Shown: piece by piece, positions 1 through 8,798 of the stretch
Position numbering within the stretch: position 1 is the stretch's first letter
Layout of the letters: each line of letters opens with the position of its first letter
From: Dongshaea marina
GTDB taxonomy: Bacteria; Pseudomonadota; Gammaproteobacteria; Enterobacterales; Aeromonadaceae
Assembly: GCF_003072645.1 (NCBI RefSeq)
Contig: NZ_CP028897.1
Coordinates: forward strand, 374,001-438,000
Length of the DNA stretch: 64,000 bases
Direction of reading: 5' to 3'
Program-made: the position numbers and the translations under genes
Notes under the pieces: model-generated
What the model was told of the DNA's origin: nothing
Databases searched by the model: none
The model's input: the letters and a program-made list of their open reading frames with translations, nothing else

Positions 1-96
1 ACGCACGATCAAGCAATGCCCCGGGGGATGGAGCCGCTTAACTCAAAAACTCCATTGTCAGGAATCCAGTATCAGTTAAGTGGTAATACTATTTAA
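1..96 (+). CDS. C-terminal fragment of an unrecognised protein (partial, 5' end outside window)
   Basis: Frame 1 is open from the first base to a TAA at 94-96, giving about 31 residues that end in QYQLSGNTI. A strong terminator follows directly, which supports this being the true 3' end of a gene. The fragment is too short to assign to a family. It could be the last gene of an operon unrelated to, or functionally linked with, the unknown protein at 294-1262. Confidence 0.4.
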   Translation, partial: THDQAMPRGMEPLNSKTPLSGIQYQLSGNTI

Positions 97-97
97 C

Positions 98-138
98 CCC
101 CCGGGTGTGTCAACTAATGTCGGGGGCGTCTTTTTTTT
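98..138 (+). terminator. Rho-independent terminator
   Basis: A six-pair G+C stem (98-103 CCCCCG with 121-126 CGGGGG) is followed by a run of eight T at 131-138. It lies two bases after the TAA at 94-96 and points along the plus strand, so it should end transcription of the upstream gene. Confidence 0.7.
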
Positions 139-194
139 AATTAAGAATTAAGCCTGGATTAAACTTTAGCTAAAAAGGAGCCGAGACTTTATTT

Positions 195-226
195 ATGTTT
201 CAAATTAATAGCACTATTTGAAACAT
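195..226 (+). repeat. 11-bp perfect inverted repeat ahead of the unknown gene
   Basis: ATGTTTCAAAT (195-205) and ATTTGAAACAT (216-226) are exact reverse complements separated by 10 bases. The repeat lies between the terminator at 98-138 and the coding start near 288/294. It could be an operator or a leader stem-loop. The left arm also opens an eight-codon reading frame (195 to the TGA at 219-221), with AAGGAG 15 bases upstream, so a leader peptide is another possibility. Confidence 0.55.
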
Positions 227-293
227 GAATGAGCATTGGGGGTTTTATAGGATGGAAAGCACCGAGGAGCACTTTACCCGGAGGTCTATGGAT

Positions 294-1262
294 ATGGGAC
301 AAAGTACAATTCAACTTAGAATCGACAAGCCTGCAAATAATGGCAGCGTGGATCTTAACCAGAATGTTGAGATCCAGACCGAGCTCACCCCATCAGCCGA
401 GAGTATCTCTAAGGTCGAGTTCTATATTGATGGTAGTTATATTGGCTCTGCAACACCTCCGAGGGCCAGCTTCGTCTGGAATAGTGGCGCGACCGCTGGT
501 GAGCATAAGATTTCAGTCAGGGCCGTTTATCGTTCTGGCGAAGGGGCTGCCATTGGCTCTGAGATCAAGATAAGGGTCAAGGGTAAGCAGAATGACTTTG
601 CTAACCAGGGACAATCGATTCTCTCAGATCAGGCCGTAGAAGATTTTGGCCATTTTCAGATGAAGGTACAAAATCGCTGGACCATGGTCATGGGAGGGGA
701 CATTGGTTTTAATCTTGGGTTTAAGTCCTACTCCTGTGTCGGTGCACAGATCAATACCAATCTTGGTCCTCAGACCAACTTTAACCTTGGGACTCCGATT
801 GTTAATTTTGATCTGGGGTGGCGATTTGGCTTTGCATCTGATCCTGTCAAAGAGTTTAGGGTGACGCGAAGCTCCTGTGAGGCGAAGACAGAGGCCTTAG
901 CTGTGAGAGAGTTAAATACCAGGCTGCAAGGAACCGATGTCTATGAAAACCTTCATCAGGCAATCATGAATCGAACCAATGCTCTTTCCAGCCAGATCTC
1001 CATTTTGCAGGGTGAGCTGGCGACGGTTGAGAAAGATATCAAAAAAAATAATGTAAGGATTCGCTCTTGCCAGACTCGGTTAAGCAAAAATGACAGCTCC
1101 ATATCCGATTGTCAGCAATCTCTTAATACGCATAAGCAATTGCTCAACAACAATGCGACTGTATTGAATAATACCCAGACGAAGATCAATACGGTGATCA
1201 GCAATATCAACACCTTTGGAACTGTGATTAACCGAATCGATGGTGTTGTGATGTGGGGGTAA
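294..1262 (+). CDS. Unrecognised protein: Ig-like domain, Gly/Asn-rich strands, coiled-coil C-terminus
   Basis: Function is not recognised. The start is placed at ATG 294, nine bases after CGGAGG; ATG 288 is nearly as good, and ATG 225 lacks a ribosome site. Counting from 294, residues about 5-95 look like a bacterial Ig-like domain (VEFYIDG, then FVWNSG and HKISVRAVY). Residues about 135-185 hold repeated short strands of the type FNLG, NTNLG, FNLG, FDLG. The last 130 residues are polar, rich in N, Q, S and T, with heptad-like spacing suggesting a coiled coil. No signal peptide or membrane span is seen. Such a build suits a surface, phage-tail-like or secretion-apparatus accessory protein, but that is inference. 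A bidirectional terminator follows. Confidence 0.75.
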   Translation: MGQSTIQLRIDKPANNGSVDLNQNVEIQTELTPSAESISKVEFYIDGSYIGSATPPRASFVWNSGATAGEHKISVRAVYRSGEGAAIGSEIKIRVKGKQNDFANQGQSILSDQAVEDFGHFQMKVQNRWTMVMGGDIGFNLGFKSYSCVGAQINTNLGPQTNFNLGTPIVNFDLGWRFGFASDPVKEFRVTRSSCEAKTEALAVRELNTRLQGTDVYENLHQAIMNRTNALSSQISILQGELATVEKDIKKNNVRIRSCQTRLSKNDSSISDCQQSLNTHKQLLNNNATVLNNTQTKINTVISNINTFGTVINRIDGVVMWG

Positions 1263-1283
1263 ATCAGACTCTCTTTATCACAC

Positions 1284-1313
1284 AAAAAACGCCTCAACAT
1301 GAGGCGTTTTTTT
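1284..1313. terminator. Bidirectional terminator between convergent genes
   Basis: CGCCTCA (1290-1296), loop ACA, TGAGGCG (1300-1306), with A residues before and a seven-T run after. It serves the plus-strand unknown gene and the minus-strand darP, whose TAA stop (1312-1314) overlaps the T run. Confidence 0.9.
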
Positions 1314-1857
1314 AAAATTCCTGTTCTTGCTCCTGGTCCAGCTCAGACTTGAGATATTGGAACAGTTTACGAAAGGCGATGGGAGGCGTGTTATTGCTGC
1401 GCTCTTTTTGTGCCTGACGGATCAGCTGACGTAGCTTCTGGCGATCCAGGTGATGGTACTCACCGATGAGCTGATTGAGCGCATCATTGCCGCCGCTAAT
1501 CAGGTCCTCACGCATCTTTTCCAGTTTATGTAGCTTGCCCTGGGACTCGTTATGCTGACCCTCAATTGCATCGATGGCTTGCTGGATGGGCTCAATGTCA
1601 CGCGAGCGCATCAGTTTCCCAAGGTATTGAAGGTGGCGGCGAAAGGCTTCACGCTTATTGGCAAGCTTGTGGGCCAGTTCGATCGCATCCAATACCTCTT
1701 CATCCAGGGGGACTGTCGCGAGTTGTTGTGGATTGAGCTTGGTGAGCTTTTCACCCAGCTCCTGCAACGCATGCATCTCCCGCTTACGTTGACTTTTACT
1801 GACCCATTCCTCTTCTTCCTGAGGGCCATCAAAGTTGTTGTCTGAATGTGGATTCAT
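1312..1857 (-). CDS. darP: Ribosome-associated assembly factor DarP (YjgA family)
   Basis: Small, highly charged 181-residue helical protein that works in late assembly of the 50S ribosomal subunit. The family signature is seen in the acidic N-terminus with WVSKSQRKRE, the central basic helices (REAFRRHLQYLGKLMR) and the C-terminal RQLIRQAQKE. Length matches the family. It is divergent from pmbA, the same pairing as yjgA/pmbA in Escherichia coli, which strengthens the call. The only in-frame start giving the family N-terminus is ATG 1857. Confidence 0.93.
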   Translation of the reverse strand: MNPHSDNNFDGPQEEEEWVSKSQRKREMHALQELGEKLTKLNPQQLATVPLDEEVLDAIELAHKLANKREAFRRHLQYLGKLMRSRDIEPIQQAIDAIEGQHNESQGKLHKLEKMREDLISGGNDALNQLIGEYHHLDRQKLRQLIRQAQKERSNNTPPIAFRKLFQYLKSELDQEQEQEF

Positions 1858-1919
1858 AACCTGCTCTTCATCTCAATAGTCCCTGTATATGGTAACAGGT
1901 TCTGGCGATTGTGTATGGT

Positions 1920-1933
1920 ATCCTAAATAGGAT
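1920..1933. repeat. Short palindrome in the darP-pmbA divergent spacer
   Basis: ATCCTA (1920-1925), AA, TAGGAT (1928-1933) is a perfect 6-bp inverted repeat in the 97-base spacer between two divergent genes. It may be an operator shared by both promoters. No matching regulator site is recognised. Confidence 0.3.
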
Positions 1934-1954
1934 TTTTATTGGTCAGGTTGAGCT

Positions 1955-3298
1955 ATGGACATAAATGAGCAGATAAGCCTTGAGCGACTGGAGCTCAAGG
2001 AGGCGGTAAGCGAAGCCCTTAAGGTTGCAGACAAGCTGGGGGCGGATGCCGCAGAGGTTGCGATAACCAAACAGGTGGGGATCTCAGTTTCAACCCGCCA
2101 GTCAGAGGTAGAGAACATTGAGTTCAATCGGGATGGCGCTTTAGGAATTGCGGTTTATAGTGGCCAAAGTAAAGGCTCCGCTTCCACTTCAGATCTGCGT
2201 CCCGAGGCGATCCGCAGCGCGGTTGAAGCCGCAGTTGAGTTTTCCCGGCATACTTCGGTTGACCCTTGTGCAGGCATTGCCGAGCGTGAGCGGATGGCCT
2301 GGGAGGCCCCGGAGCTGGATCTTTATCACAGTGCATCTTTGGAGCCCGAGCAGGGAATCGAGCTGGCTGCTGAGTGTGAGCGGCTGGCCCTGAGTCAGGA
2401 TCCAAGGGTAGCCAAGAGTGATGGAGCTTCATTTAACAGTCATACCGGGATCAAGGTCTATGGAAACAGCCACGGCTTTATCGATAGTTATGTGGGGAGC
2501 CGCCACTCTCTGAGCTGTGTGCTGATCGGTGAGTCCGGGGGGCAGATGCAGCGCGACTACAGTTATTCGGTGGCTCGCGATCTCAATAAGTTGTGGACAC
2601 CGCAGCGGATCGCCGATGAGGCTGTCGAGCGTACCGCATCACGCCTTGGGGCCCGCAAGATAGAGACTCAGAGCGTACCTGTTCTGTTTCGTGCCGATGT
2701 GGCATCCGGCCTGTTTGGTCATCTGGTGGGAGCCATCAGTGGCAGCAGCCTGTATCGCAAATCTTCTTTTTTGCTCGATAGTCTGGGTAAACAGATCTTT
2801 CCCGACTGGCTCAATATCACCGAAGATCCCCATATCAAGGGAGCCCTGGCCAGTACACCTTTTGATAGTGAAGGGGTTCTCACCGAGAAGCGGCAGATTA
2901 TTAAGGGGGGCTGCCTTGAGAGCTACCTCCTGACCAGCTACTCGGCGCGGCGCCTAGGGATGCAGACCACGGGTCATGCCGGTGGTATCTATAACTGGCA
3001 GGTCAGCTCGACGGGTCAGGATTTCACCGCAATGCTTAGAGAGCTTGGAACCGGTCTGCTGGTGACCGAGCTGATGGGGCAGGGGGTGAACGGTGTGACC
3101 GGTGACTACTCCCGTGGTGCGGCCGGTTTCTGGGTGGAAAATGGTGAAATCGCCTTCCCGGTGCAGGAGATCACCATTGCCGGAAATCTCAAAGAGATGT
3201 TCCAGGATATCCGCGCCATAGGCACGGATCAGGATGAGCGAGCGACTCTGAAAACCGGCTCTATTCTGCTGGAAAAGATGAAGATCGCCGGACATTAA
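1955..3298 (+). CDS. pmbA: Metalloprotease PmbA (TldE), partner of TldD
   Basis: Cytosolic TldD/PmbA-family subunit, 447 residues, the usual length. With TldD it forms a protease that degrades unfolded peptides and matures peptide products such as microcins and the antitoxin CcdA. The family fold is seen in the N-terminal domain (DAAEVAITKQVGISVSTR), the middle section with SRHSLSCVLIGE, and the conserved C-terminal part (GQGVNGVTGDYSRGAAGFWVE, shortened here: GVTGDYSRGA, then EITIAGNLKEMF). tldD is not in the window. A terminator follows 20 bases after the stop. Confidence 0.95.
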   Translation: MDINEQISLERLELKEAVSEALKVADKLGADAAEVAITKQVGISVSTRQSEVENIEFNRDGALGIAVYSGQSKGSASTSDLRPEAIRSAVEAAVEFSRHTSVDPCAGIAERERMAWEAPELDLYHSASLEPEQGIELAAECERLALSQDPRVAKSDGASFNSHTGIKVYGNSHGFIDSYVGSRHSLSCVLIGESGGQMQRDYSYSVARDLNKLWTPQRIADEAVERTASRLGARKIETQSVPVLFRADVASGLFGHLVGAISGSSLYRKSSFLLDSLGKQIFPDWLNITEDPHIKGALASTPFDSEGVLTEKRQIIKGGCLESYLLTSYSARRLGMQTTGHAGGIYNWQVSSTGQDFTAMLRELGTGLLVTELMGQGVNGVTGDYSRGAAGFWVENGEIAFPVQEITIAGNLKEMFQDIRAIGTDQDERATLKTGSILLEKMKIAGH

Positions 3299-3320
3299 GG
3301 CGGATCTCAAAGAATAGAGA

Positions 3321-3346
3321 AAGGGGATGTAGTCATCCCCTTTTTT
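3321..3346 (+). terminator. Terminator after pmbA
   Basis: AAGGGGATG (3321-3329), loop TAGT, CATCCCCTT (3334-3342), then T to 3346. On the minus strand the A residues before the stem are too few for an efficient terminator of the facing gene. Confidence 0.85.
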
Positions 3347-3352
3347 GATCCC

Positions 3353-4101
3353 TTAAGCCTCCAGATCGTCTTGTGGCCCCGAGCTTGTCATGGGCTGTGC
3401 AGGCTTTGCGGCTAACCCGAAGAGATTACGATACAGCACCCCCATCACCAGGGCGGAGAAAGGGACAGACCAGATCAGGCCAATCAGTAGGAATATCGTC
3501 GCTATGATATTGATAAACATCAAAATATGCATCGTAGCGAAGACGGTAAACCAGCGCCTGGTAATGGTTTTTCGCGAAAGCTCCATCGCCTGCCAAATCC
3601 CGACTCTTTTATCGATCATCACATACATGGCAAACATATAGGCGACAAACAGATAGATAAAGGGAAGGATTAACACCACAAAGCCAAGCGCCAGCAGGAT
3701 ATACATCAGGATCAGCATGCCAAACAGTGGCAGGATCTTATTAAAATAAGCAAACAGGGTTCTGACGGATGCTTTTTCTTCCCGGGCACGATGGATTCCG
3801 ATAAACATCAGCCCAACTTGCATTGGGGTGATAACAAGCATAAAAATTACCTGCTCCAACATCAAAGATGGCATGGAGCTGATGTTCAGAAACTCACTCA
3901 GGAAGCTGGCTACAAAGGAAAGAGCCGTAAAGATCAGGGTATAGACAATGATAGCCAGCCAGTAAACGCCTTTAAATCCCTTGGTCATCCTCCAGGCCTC
4001 CCCCATGATATCTTCTATGGAGAATGAGCTGCTGGTGGCCGTACAGTTGCTTTGTTGAGAGGTTTCCGGGTTAGCTTCTGCTTCAGGGGGATCGGGGTCA
4101 T
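3353..4101 (-). CDS. Multi-pass inner-membrane protein of unknown function, probable frameshift near the start
   Basis: From an internal ATG at 4006 the protein has 217 residues with about five to six hydrophobic segments (for example IIVYTLIFTALSFVASFL and MLILMYILLALGFVVLIL). It resembles bacterial membrane proteins annotated only as hypothetical. The internal ATG has no good ribosome site, whereas ATG 4101 follows GGAG by about seven bases. The frame from 4101 stops early, but adding one base in the G runs at 4086-4090 or 4094-4097 joins it to the membrane part, giving an N-terminus MTPDPPEAEANPETSQQ and a FSIEDIMGEAW link. I therefore propose a start at 4101 with a one-base deletion, probably a sequencing error. 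An internal start at 4006 remains possible. Confidence 0.6.
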
Positions 4102-4617
4102 CTGTTTATCTCCTTATACTCTGGACCTACAACAAGGGTAGGTGTCATCCAGAACCTTCTCAATCTTTTTTATGCAGGAAATCAGGGCATAGTCAGAGAG
4201 GGAGATTATCCGCTGAGCGCGCTCAGAGGTTTATCGGGGGTAATACCAATCCCGATGATTAGGTGATCAGAGTTCCTCTCACTCCAATCGGGATAATCTA
4301 TGGGTCATTTAGCTCGTTGCTAGCATGGGCGTAGTTGCTTAGCAACGTAGCGAGAGCAATGGACTGCGAACTGGAAGAGGCTACCAGGATGGTAGCCGCT
4401 GGCTTCGAGCATACAAAGGGAAGTAGCTCCCAAAGCAACGCGCGCGAAGCAGGGTGGAATTGCCTCTTAGCAATGGAACGAGAGGCAGGATGCCGAACTG
4501 GGAGGATGCCCATGGATGGGTATCGTTGAGCTGCAAAGGAGCCTCATGGAAGAGGATCGGACTTGCTGCGTGGCGCAAGGGGCTCACAGACTATCGGAAC
4601 AAGCCGATCAGCTGAGA
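4102..4617. other. Gene-free stretch rich in inverted repeats
   Basis: No credible gene. The first part, 4203-4299, is closed by a 9-bp inverted repeat. The rest holds a run of unrelated small hairpins: 4334-4346 (GTTGC/GCAAC), 4379-4397 (GGCTACC/GGTAGCC), 4461-4487 (TGCCTCT/AGAGGCA) and 4505-4524 (GATGCCCAT with ATGGGTATC, one G-T pair). Short open frames exist on both strands but have no ribosome sites. The stretch separates the membrane-protein gene from npr. Confidence 0.6.
4203..4299. repeat. Structured element closed by a 9-bp inverted repeat
   Basis: Outer arms AGATTATCC (4203-4211) and GGATAATCT (4291-4299) are exact reverse complements. Inside lie a perfect palindrome CTGAGCGCGCTCAG (4213-4226) and the pair ATCGGG (4233-4238) / CCCGAT (4251-4256). 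The segment TCCCGAT (4250-4256) could alternatively pair with ATCGGGA (4287-4293), so two folds compete. It lies about 100 bases upstream of the minus-strand membrane-protein gene. It may be a leader RNA, a mobile miniature element or an operator region; the sequence does not decide. Confidence 0.45.
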
Positions 4618-4893
4618 TTACTCCGGCTCTTCGAAGCCACTTTCAACCAGGGCTTTTATTGCCTCAAGGGCCTGGTCTGCATCCGGGCCTTTCACTGTAA
4701 TCTTCAGTGTCTGGCCCTGGGCGAGCTCCAGCATCAATAGTCCCATCACAGTATTGGCCTCGACACACTGCTGATCGTTACTCAGGGTGATCTTTGCATC
4801 AAACTGATCGCACAATTCAACCAGTTTTATAGCGGCCCGGGCGTGAAGACCCAGGCGATTTCGGATGATGGCCCTAGTGCTTACCTTTTTCAT
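4618..4893 (-). CDS. ptsO: Nitrogen-related phosphocarrier protein NPr
   Basis: HPr-like protein of the nitrogen phosphotransferase system: it takes phosphate from PtsP and passes it to PtsN. Start ATG 4893 gives 91 residues, the usual size. The active-site histidine is His17 in [10 protein letters not shown], and the regulatory-serine region is replaced by [10 protein letters not shown], as in NPr. It overlaps the end of rapZ by 20 bases and is last in the rpoN-hpf-ptsN-rapZ-npr run, the standard order in gammaproteobacteria. A longer frame upstream of 4893 lies inside rapZ and is not needed. No terminator is seen after it. Confidence 0.94.
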   Translation of the reverse strand: MKKVSTRAIIRNRLGLHARAAIKLVELCDQFDAKITLSNDQQCVEANTVMGLLMLELAQGQTLKITVKGPDADQALEAIKALVESGFEEPE

Positions 4894-5746
4894 TGACCTT
4901 GTCGATGGTGCGATGGCGCAGCCGGACATTTTTCCCCATCTGCTTAAAGCGATTCATCAGGTATTCGGCGATGAATACCGAGCGGTGGCGCCCACCGGTA
5001 CAGCCGATCGCCACTGTGACATAGCTGCGGTTATTGCGCTCAAGCTGCGGCAGCCAGCTGCACAAAAAATTTTGGATTTGCAGCATATACTTCATCACAT
5101 CGGGCTGGCTGGCAAGGTACTGCTTCACCGGCTCATCCTGACCACTGTAGGGTTTGAGCTCGGGTATCCAGTAGGGATTGGGTAGAAAACGGGCATCAAA
5201 CACATAGTCGGCATCATTGGGGATGCCGTGTTTAAAGCCAAAGGACTCAAATACCAGGATCAACTCTTTCTCTTTCTTGCCGAGGATCCGCTCACAGATC
5301 AGCTCACTGAGCTGGTGAATACTCAGGGCACTGGTATCGATTCTAAGATCGGCACTGGAGGCCAGAGGGGCCAGCAGTCGGCTCTCTTCGATGATCGCCT
5401 CATCCAGTGACATATCACCCCTTGAGAGGGGATGTAAGCGGCGGGTCTCACTAAAGCGCTGGACCAGCTTGTCATCGGTGGCATCCAGATAGAGTCCGGT
5501 CACATCAATACCAGGTTCACTGCGGATGGTCTGCAGATCGGTGAGCAGCTGCTCGGGCTCTGCTGGCATGTTGCGGACATCGACACTGACGGCAACCTGT
5601 TGGTATTTCCCCCGCAGGGTATTGAGGAGCTCGGGCAGCAGGACTACGGGAAGGTTATCGACGCAGTAGTACCCAAGATCTTCTAAAACTCTCAGGGCAA
5701 CGGTTTTTCCTGATCCGGAGCGACCGCTGACGGTGACTAGTTTCAT
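4874..5746 (-). CDS. rapZ: RNase adapter protein RapZ
   Basis: Nucleotide- and RNA-binding protein that presents small RNA GlmZ to RNase E and so controls glucosamine-6-phosphate synthase, linking it to envelope precursor supply. From ATG 5746 there are 290 residues. Walker A GRSGSGKT is at residues 8-15, [11 protein letters not shown] follows, then [17 protein letters not shown] and the conserved GCTGGRHRS near the C-terminal RNA-binding domain. ATG 5776 would extend the protein into ptsN and add residues the family lacks. The neighbours ptsN and npr are the usual ones. Confidence 0.95.
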   Translation of the reverse strand: MKLVTVSGRSGSGKTVALRVLEDLGYYCVDNLPVVLLPELLNTLRGKYQQVAVSVDVRNMPAEPEQLLTDLQTIRSEPGIDVTGLYLDATDDKLVQRFSETRRLHPLSRGDMSLDEAIIEESRLLAPLASSADLRIDTSALSIHQLSELICERILGKKEKELILVFESFGFKHGIPNDADYVFDARFLPNPYWIPELKPYSGQDEPVKQYLASQPDVMKYMLQIQNFLCSWLPQLERNNRSYVTVAIGCTGGRHRSVFIAEYLMNRFKQMGKNVRLRHRTIDKVNEKGKH

Positions 5747-5753
5747 AATGGCC

Positions 5754-6200
5754 TCACGCTGAAGTGATGAGCTCATAAAGCTCCTCGCTATCTTTGGCGT
5801 TTCTGAGTTTCTGGCTAAAGGATCTTTGATTAAGAGTCTTGGCGATGAGTGACAGGGTTTTCAGGTGTAGTTGACATTGATCTTCAGGAACCAGCAGGGC
5901 AAATAGCAGGTCGACAGGCTGACCATCCAGAGCATCAAAATCCAGAGGCTCCTGCAAGGTGATCAGCACCGCGGTCGCTTGCTCCAGATCGGCGAGTCGG
6001 CCATGAGGAATGGCGATCCCCTGACCAATCGCCGTGCTACCAATATTCTCCCGGTTTAGCAGGGCTTCGAGTATCGGTAGAGCGGGACGATCCAGATTCT
6101 CGGCCGCCAGCTCACTGATGATTTCAAAAGCGTGCTTTTTACTGCGGCACGGGACAGCACTTTGCGTGCAGTCCCGTGTGAGTAGCTCAATAAGATTCAT
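5754..6200 (-). CDS. ptsN: PTS IIA-like nitrogen regulatory protein PtsN
   Basis: EIIA-Ntr, the final phosphate acceptor of the nitrogen phosphotransferase chain; in relatives it adjusts potassium transport and sigma-54-linked metabolism. 148 residues in one PTS_EIIA type-2 domain. The phosphorylated histidine is His66 in QGIAIPHGR. It sits between hpf (four bases apart) and rapZ, seven bases on, so it is co-transcribed with them. Confidence 0.95.
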   Translation of the reverse strand: MNLIELLTRDCTQSAVPCRSKKHAFEIISELAAENLDRPALPILEALLNRENIGSTAIGQGIAIPHGRLADLEQATAVLITLQEPLDFDALDGQPVDLLFALLVPEDQCQLHLKTLSLIAKTLNQRSFSQKLRNAKDSEELYELITSA

Positions 6201-6204
6201 GATG

Positions 6205-6492
6205 TTATTTGTGAGACATCTTCTCTTTGTGTTTGATGATCTGCCGATCCAGCTTATCGATCAGGCCATCAATAGCGGCATACATGTCCTGGTGACAGGC
6301 ATTGGCAAAGATCTCGCCGCCATTAACATGAAGATTGGCTTCAGCGATCTGATCGAGTTTTTCTACGTTGAGAACCACATGTACCTGATTGATGTGGTCG
6401 AAGCGGCGCTCCAGCTTGGTGAATTTGTTTTCAACATAGTCCCTGAGTGCAGGGGTAACTTCTACGTGGTGACCAGTCAGATTAATCTGCAT
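6205..6492 (-). CDS. hpf: Ribosome hibernation promoting factor, short form
   Basis: Binds the 30S decoding centre and helps store inactive ribosomes in stationary phase. 95 residues in one HPF/RaiA domain, starting MQINLTGHHVEVTPAL and containing YVENKFTKLERR. The absence of the roughly 80-residue tail seen in long HPF marks the gammaproteobacterial short form. It lies between rpoN and ptsN, as in other gammaproteobacteria. Confidence 0.95.
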   Translation of the reverse strand: MQINLTGHHVEVTPALRDYVENKFTKLERRFDHINQVHVVLNVEKLDQIAEANLHVNGGEIFANACHQDMYAAIDGLIDKLDRQIIKHKEKMSHK

Positions 6493-6518
6493 AAACGTCT
6501 TCCTTTTGTTTCTGATGC

Positions 6519-7994
6519 TTACACCAGGCGTTTTCGTTGGTTAGAAGGTGGTATCGCCAGAGATTCCCGATATTTGGCAATCGTGCGTCTTGCCACCTTG
6601 ATCTCTTGTTCAGCCAGCAGCTTGGCAATTTTGCTATCACTCAGCGGCTTGGCTGGATTTTCTGCAGCGACCAGTTTTTTGATCAATGCACGAATTGCGG
6701 TTGATGAACATTCTCCGCCACTCTCGGTACTGACGTGACTGGAGAAAAAATACTTAAGCTCAAACACACCCCGTGGGGTATGCATAAATTTTTGGGTGGT
6801 CACTCTGGAGATGGTGGACTCATGCATCTCGACAGCCTCAGCCACATCATTGAGTACCATGGGTTTCATCGCCTCTTCCCCATGCTCAAAGAATTGCTGC
6901 TGATAGTTCACAATACAGCGGGCGACCTTGAGCAGGGTTTCGTTGCGGCTCTCCAGGCTTTTGATCAGCCATTTGGCATCCTGAAGGTGAGAGCGAATAA
7001 ACTTGCTATCGGCCTGGGAACTGGCAGATCGCACCATGGCCGCATACTGCTCGTTGACCCTTAGTTTGGGTACAGCGTCGGGATTAAGCTCTACCACCCA
7101 GCGCTCACCGCGCTTGATCACAGAGACATCCGGAATCACATAGGCCGATGCACTGGAGACGATCCGGTTACCGGGGCGGGGCTCAAGATGCTGGATCAGA
7201 TCCAGGACATCGCGCAGCTCCTCTTCCTTAAGGCGCATCTTGCGCTGTAGCTGGCGAAAATCTCTTTGGCCCAGCAGATCCATGTGCTGCTCGACCACCT
7301 GTTTGGCTTGCTCCAGCCAGGGGGTCGAAGAGTCATAGTTGTTGAGCTGGATCTGCAGGCACTCCTGAACCGAGCGAGCCGCGACTCCGACGGGATCGAA
7401 GTGCTGAATTCGCTTGAGGACCGTTATGATCTCCTCGATGGAGATCGGCTCTTCCTCATTGGGACTGCTGACCGCTTCCTGGATATCCTCCAGCTCCTGC
7501 TTGAGGTAGCCGGATTCATCGATGCCATCGATGATCGCCAGCGCAATGGCGGATTCCTCATCGGTGAAAGGGGTCATCCTGGCCTGCCAGAGCAGGTGCT
7601 CCTGCAGGCTCTGGGTGGTTTCCCCCTGGAACATGGAGTCTCGTTCATCATCGCGAATCGAGACGGCCGGGGTGTTTGCTCCGGCGCTGTAGGCTTCTTC
7701 CCAGGTGGTATCTACAGGCAAGTCGTCAGAGAGCTGCTCCTGATCCAATGCTTCTTTGATCTCCAGCTCGCTTTGGTGCTCAGTCTCGGTGTCTGCAGAA
7801 AGGGACTCTTCACGGGCTTGATCTGCATCCTGCTCCTGGCTCTCTTCGTTTTCCAGCAGGGGGTTGCTATCGAGCGCTTCCTGGATCTCTTGCTGCAGAT
7901 CGAGTGTTGAGAGCTGTAACAGCCGGATCGCTTGTTGAAGTTGTGGAGTCATGGTCAGCTGCTGACCAATTCTTAACTGCAGTGATGGCTTCAT
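6519..7994 (-). CDS. rpoN: RNA polymerase sigma-54 factor
   Basis: Alternative sigma factor for -24/-12 promoters that need AAA+ activators, used for nitrogen, motility and other regulons. 491 residues. The Q-rich activator-contact region is at residues 1-50 ([20 protein letters not shown]), followed by an acidic linker, the core-binding domain (about 110-300) and the DNA-binding domain. The RpoN box is seen near the end as [10 protein letters not shown]. lptB lies 71 bases upstream and hpf 26 bases downstream. Confidence 0.97.
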   Translation of the reverse strand: MKPSLQLRIGQQLTMTPQLQQAIRLLQLSTLDLQQEIQEALDSNPLLENEESQEQDADQAREESLSADTETEHQSELEIKEALDQEQLSDDLPVDTTWEEAYSAGANTPAVSIRDDERDSMFQGETTQSLQEHLLWQARMTPFTDEESAIALAIIDGIDESGYLKQELEDIQEAVSSPNEEEPISIEEIITVLKRIQHFDPVGVAARSVQECLQIQLNNYDSSTPWLEQAKQVVEQHMDLLGQRDFRQLQRKMRLKEEELRDVLDLIQHLEPRPGNRIVSSASAYVIPDVSVIKRGERWVVELNPDAVPKLRVNEQYAAMVRSASSQADSKFIRSHLQDAKWLIKSLESRNETLLKVARCIVNYQQQFFEHGEEAMKPMVLNDVAEAVEMHESTISRVTTQKFMHTPRGVFELKYFFSSHVSTESGGECSSTAIRALIKKLVAAENPAKPLSDSKIAKLLAEQEIKVARRTIAKYRESLAIPPSNQRKRLV

Positions 7995-8065
7995 TTAGGA
8001 CTGTGCTTCCTTATTGTTATGGCTTTCTGATCCGCTTTCAGCCCGGGTCTGCGCCCTTGCTTTTA

Positions 8066-8791
8066 CTATAGACTGAATTGATCTCCCAGGTAGACCTGCT
8101 TGACCTGTTGGTTTGCCAGCACTTCCTGAGGTGTACCCTCCGCTATCAGCTTACCATGGCTGACAATGTAAGCCTTTTCACAAACATCCAGTGTCTCTCT
8201 TACATTGTGGTCAGTAATGAGGATCCCAAGCCCCCGGTCCCGTAAATGCTCAATTATTTTTTTGATATCCAACACAGATATCGGATCTACCCCGGCAAAG
8301 GGCTCATCGAGCAAGATAAATTTTGGCTCTGCAGCCAGGGCTCTTGCGATCTCAACCCGGCGGCGCTCACCTCCGGAGAGGCTCATTCCTAGACTACCGC
8401 GAATATGGGTAATATTGAACTCTTCAAGTAGCTGTTCCATCTTTTGCTGTCTCGTTCCATGATCGAGATCCCGACGAGTCTCTAAAACAGCCATCAGATT
8501 TTGTTCAACACTCAGGCGGCGAAAGATTGAGGCTTCCTGAGGTAGGTAGCCGATCCCCTGGCGGGCACGGATATGCATTGGCTCGGTCGAGACATCCAGT
8601 TCGTCGATGCAGATGCTGCCGTTATCCCGCTGTACCAGGCCGACGATCATGTAAAACGAGGTGGTCTTCCCGGCTCCGTTAGGACCCAGCAGGCCGACAA
8701 TTTGCCCGGTTGCAACCGAAAGGCTCACATCCTGAACAACCATCCGACCCTTGTAACTCTTTTGCAGACCTGATGCGGTTAACAGCGCCAT
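8066..8791 (-). CDS. lptB: LPS export ABC transporter ATP-binding protein LptB
   Basis: Cytoplasmic ATPase that, with LptF and LptG, pulls LPS from the inner membrane onto the LptC-LptA bridge. 241 residues. Walker [10 protein letters not shown] is near residue 35-43, the signature [15 protein letters not shown] at about 138-152 and Walker [14 protein letters not shown] follows. It starts seven bases after the lptA stop. lptF and lptG are not in this window. Confidence 0.97.
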   Translation of the reverse strand: MALLTASGLQKSYKGRMVVQDVSLSVATGQIVGLLGPNGAGKTTSFYMIVGLVQRDNGSICIDELDVSTEPMHIRARQGIGYLPQEASIFRRLSVEQNLMAVLETRRDLDHGTRQQKMEQLLEEFNITHIRGSLGMSLSGGERRRVEIARALAAEPKFILLDEPFAGVDPISVLDIKKIIEHLRDRGLGILITDHNVRETLDVCEKAYIVSHGKLIAEGTPQEVLANQQVKQVYLGDQFSL

Positions 8792-8798
8792 AGTGACC

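Noticed and set aside
4298-4529. Overlapping open frames on both strands ahead of npr
   Set aside because: The sequence is built of small inverted repeats, which open frames on both strands. No ribosome sites or family features.
4595-4612. ATCGG/CCGAT hairpin after npr as its terminator
   Set aside because: On the minus strand the stem is not followed by T residues.
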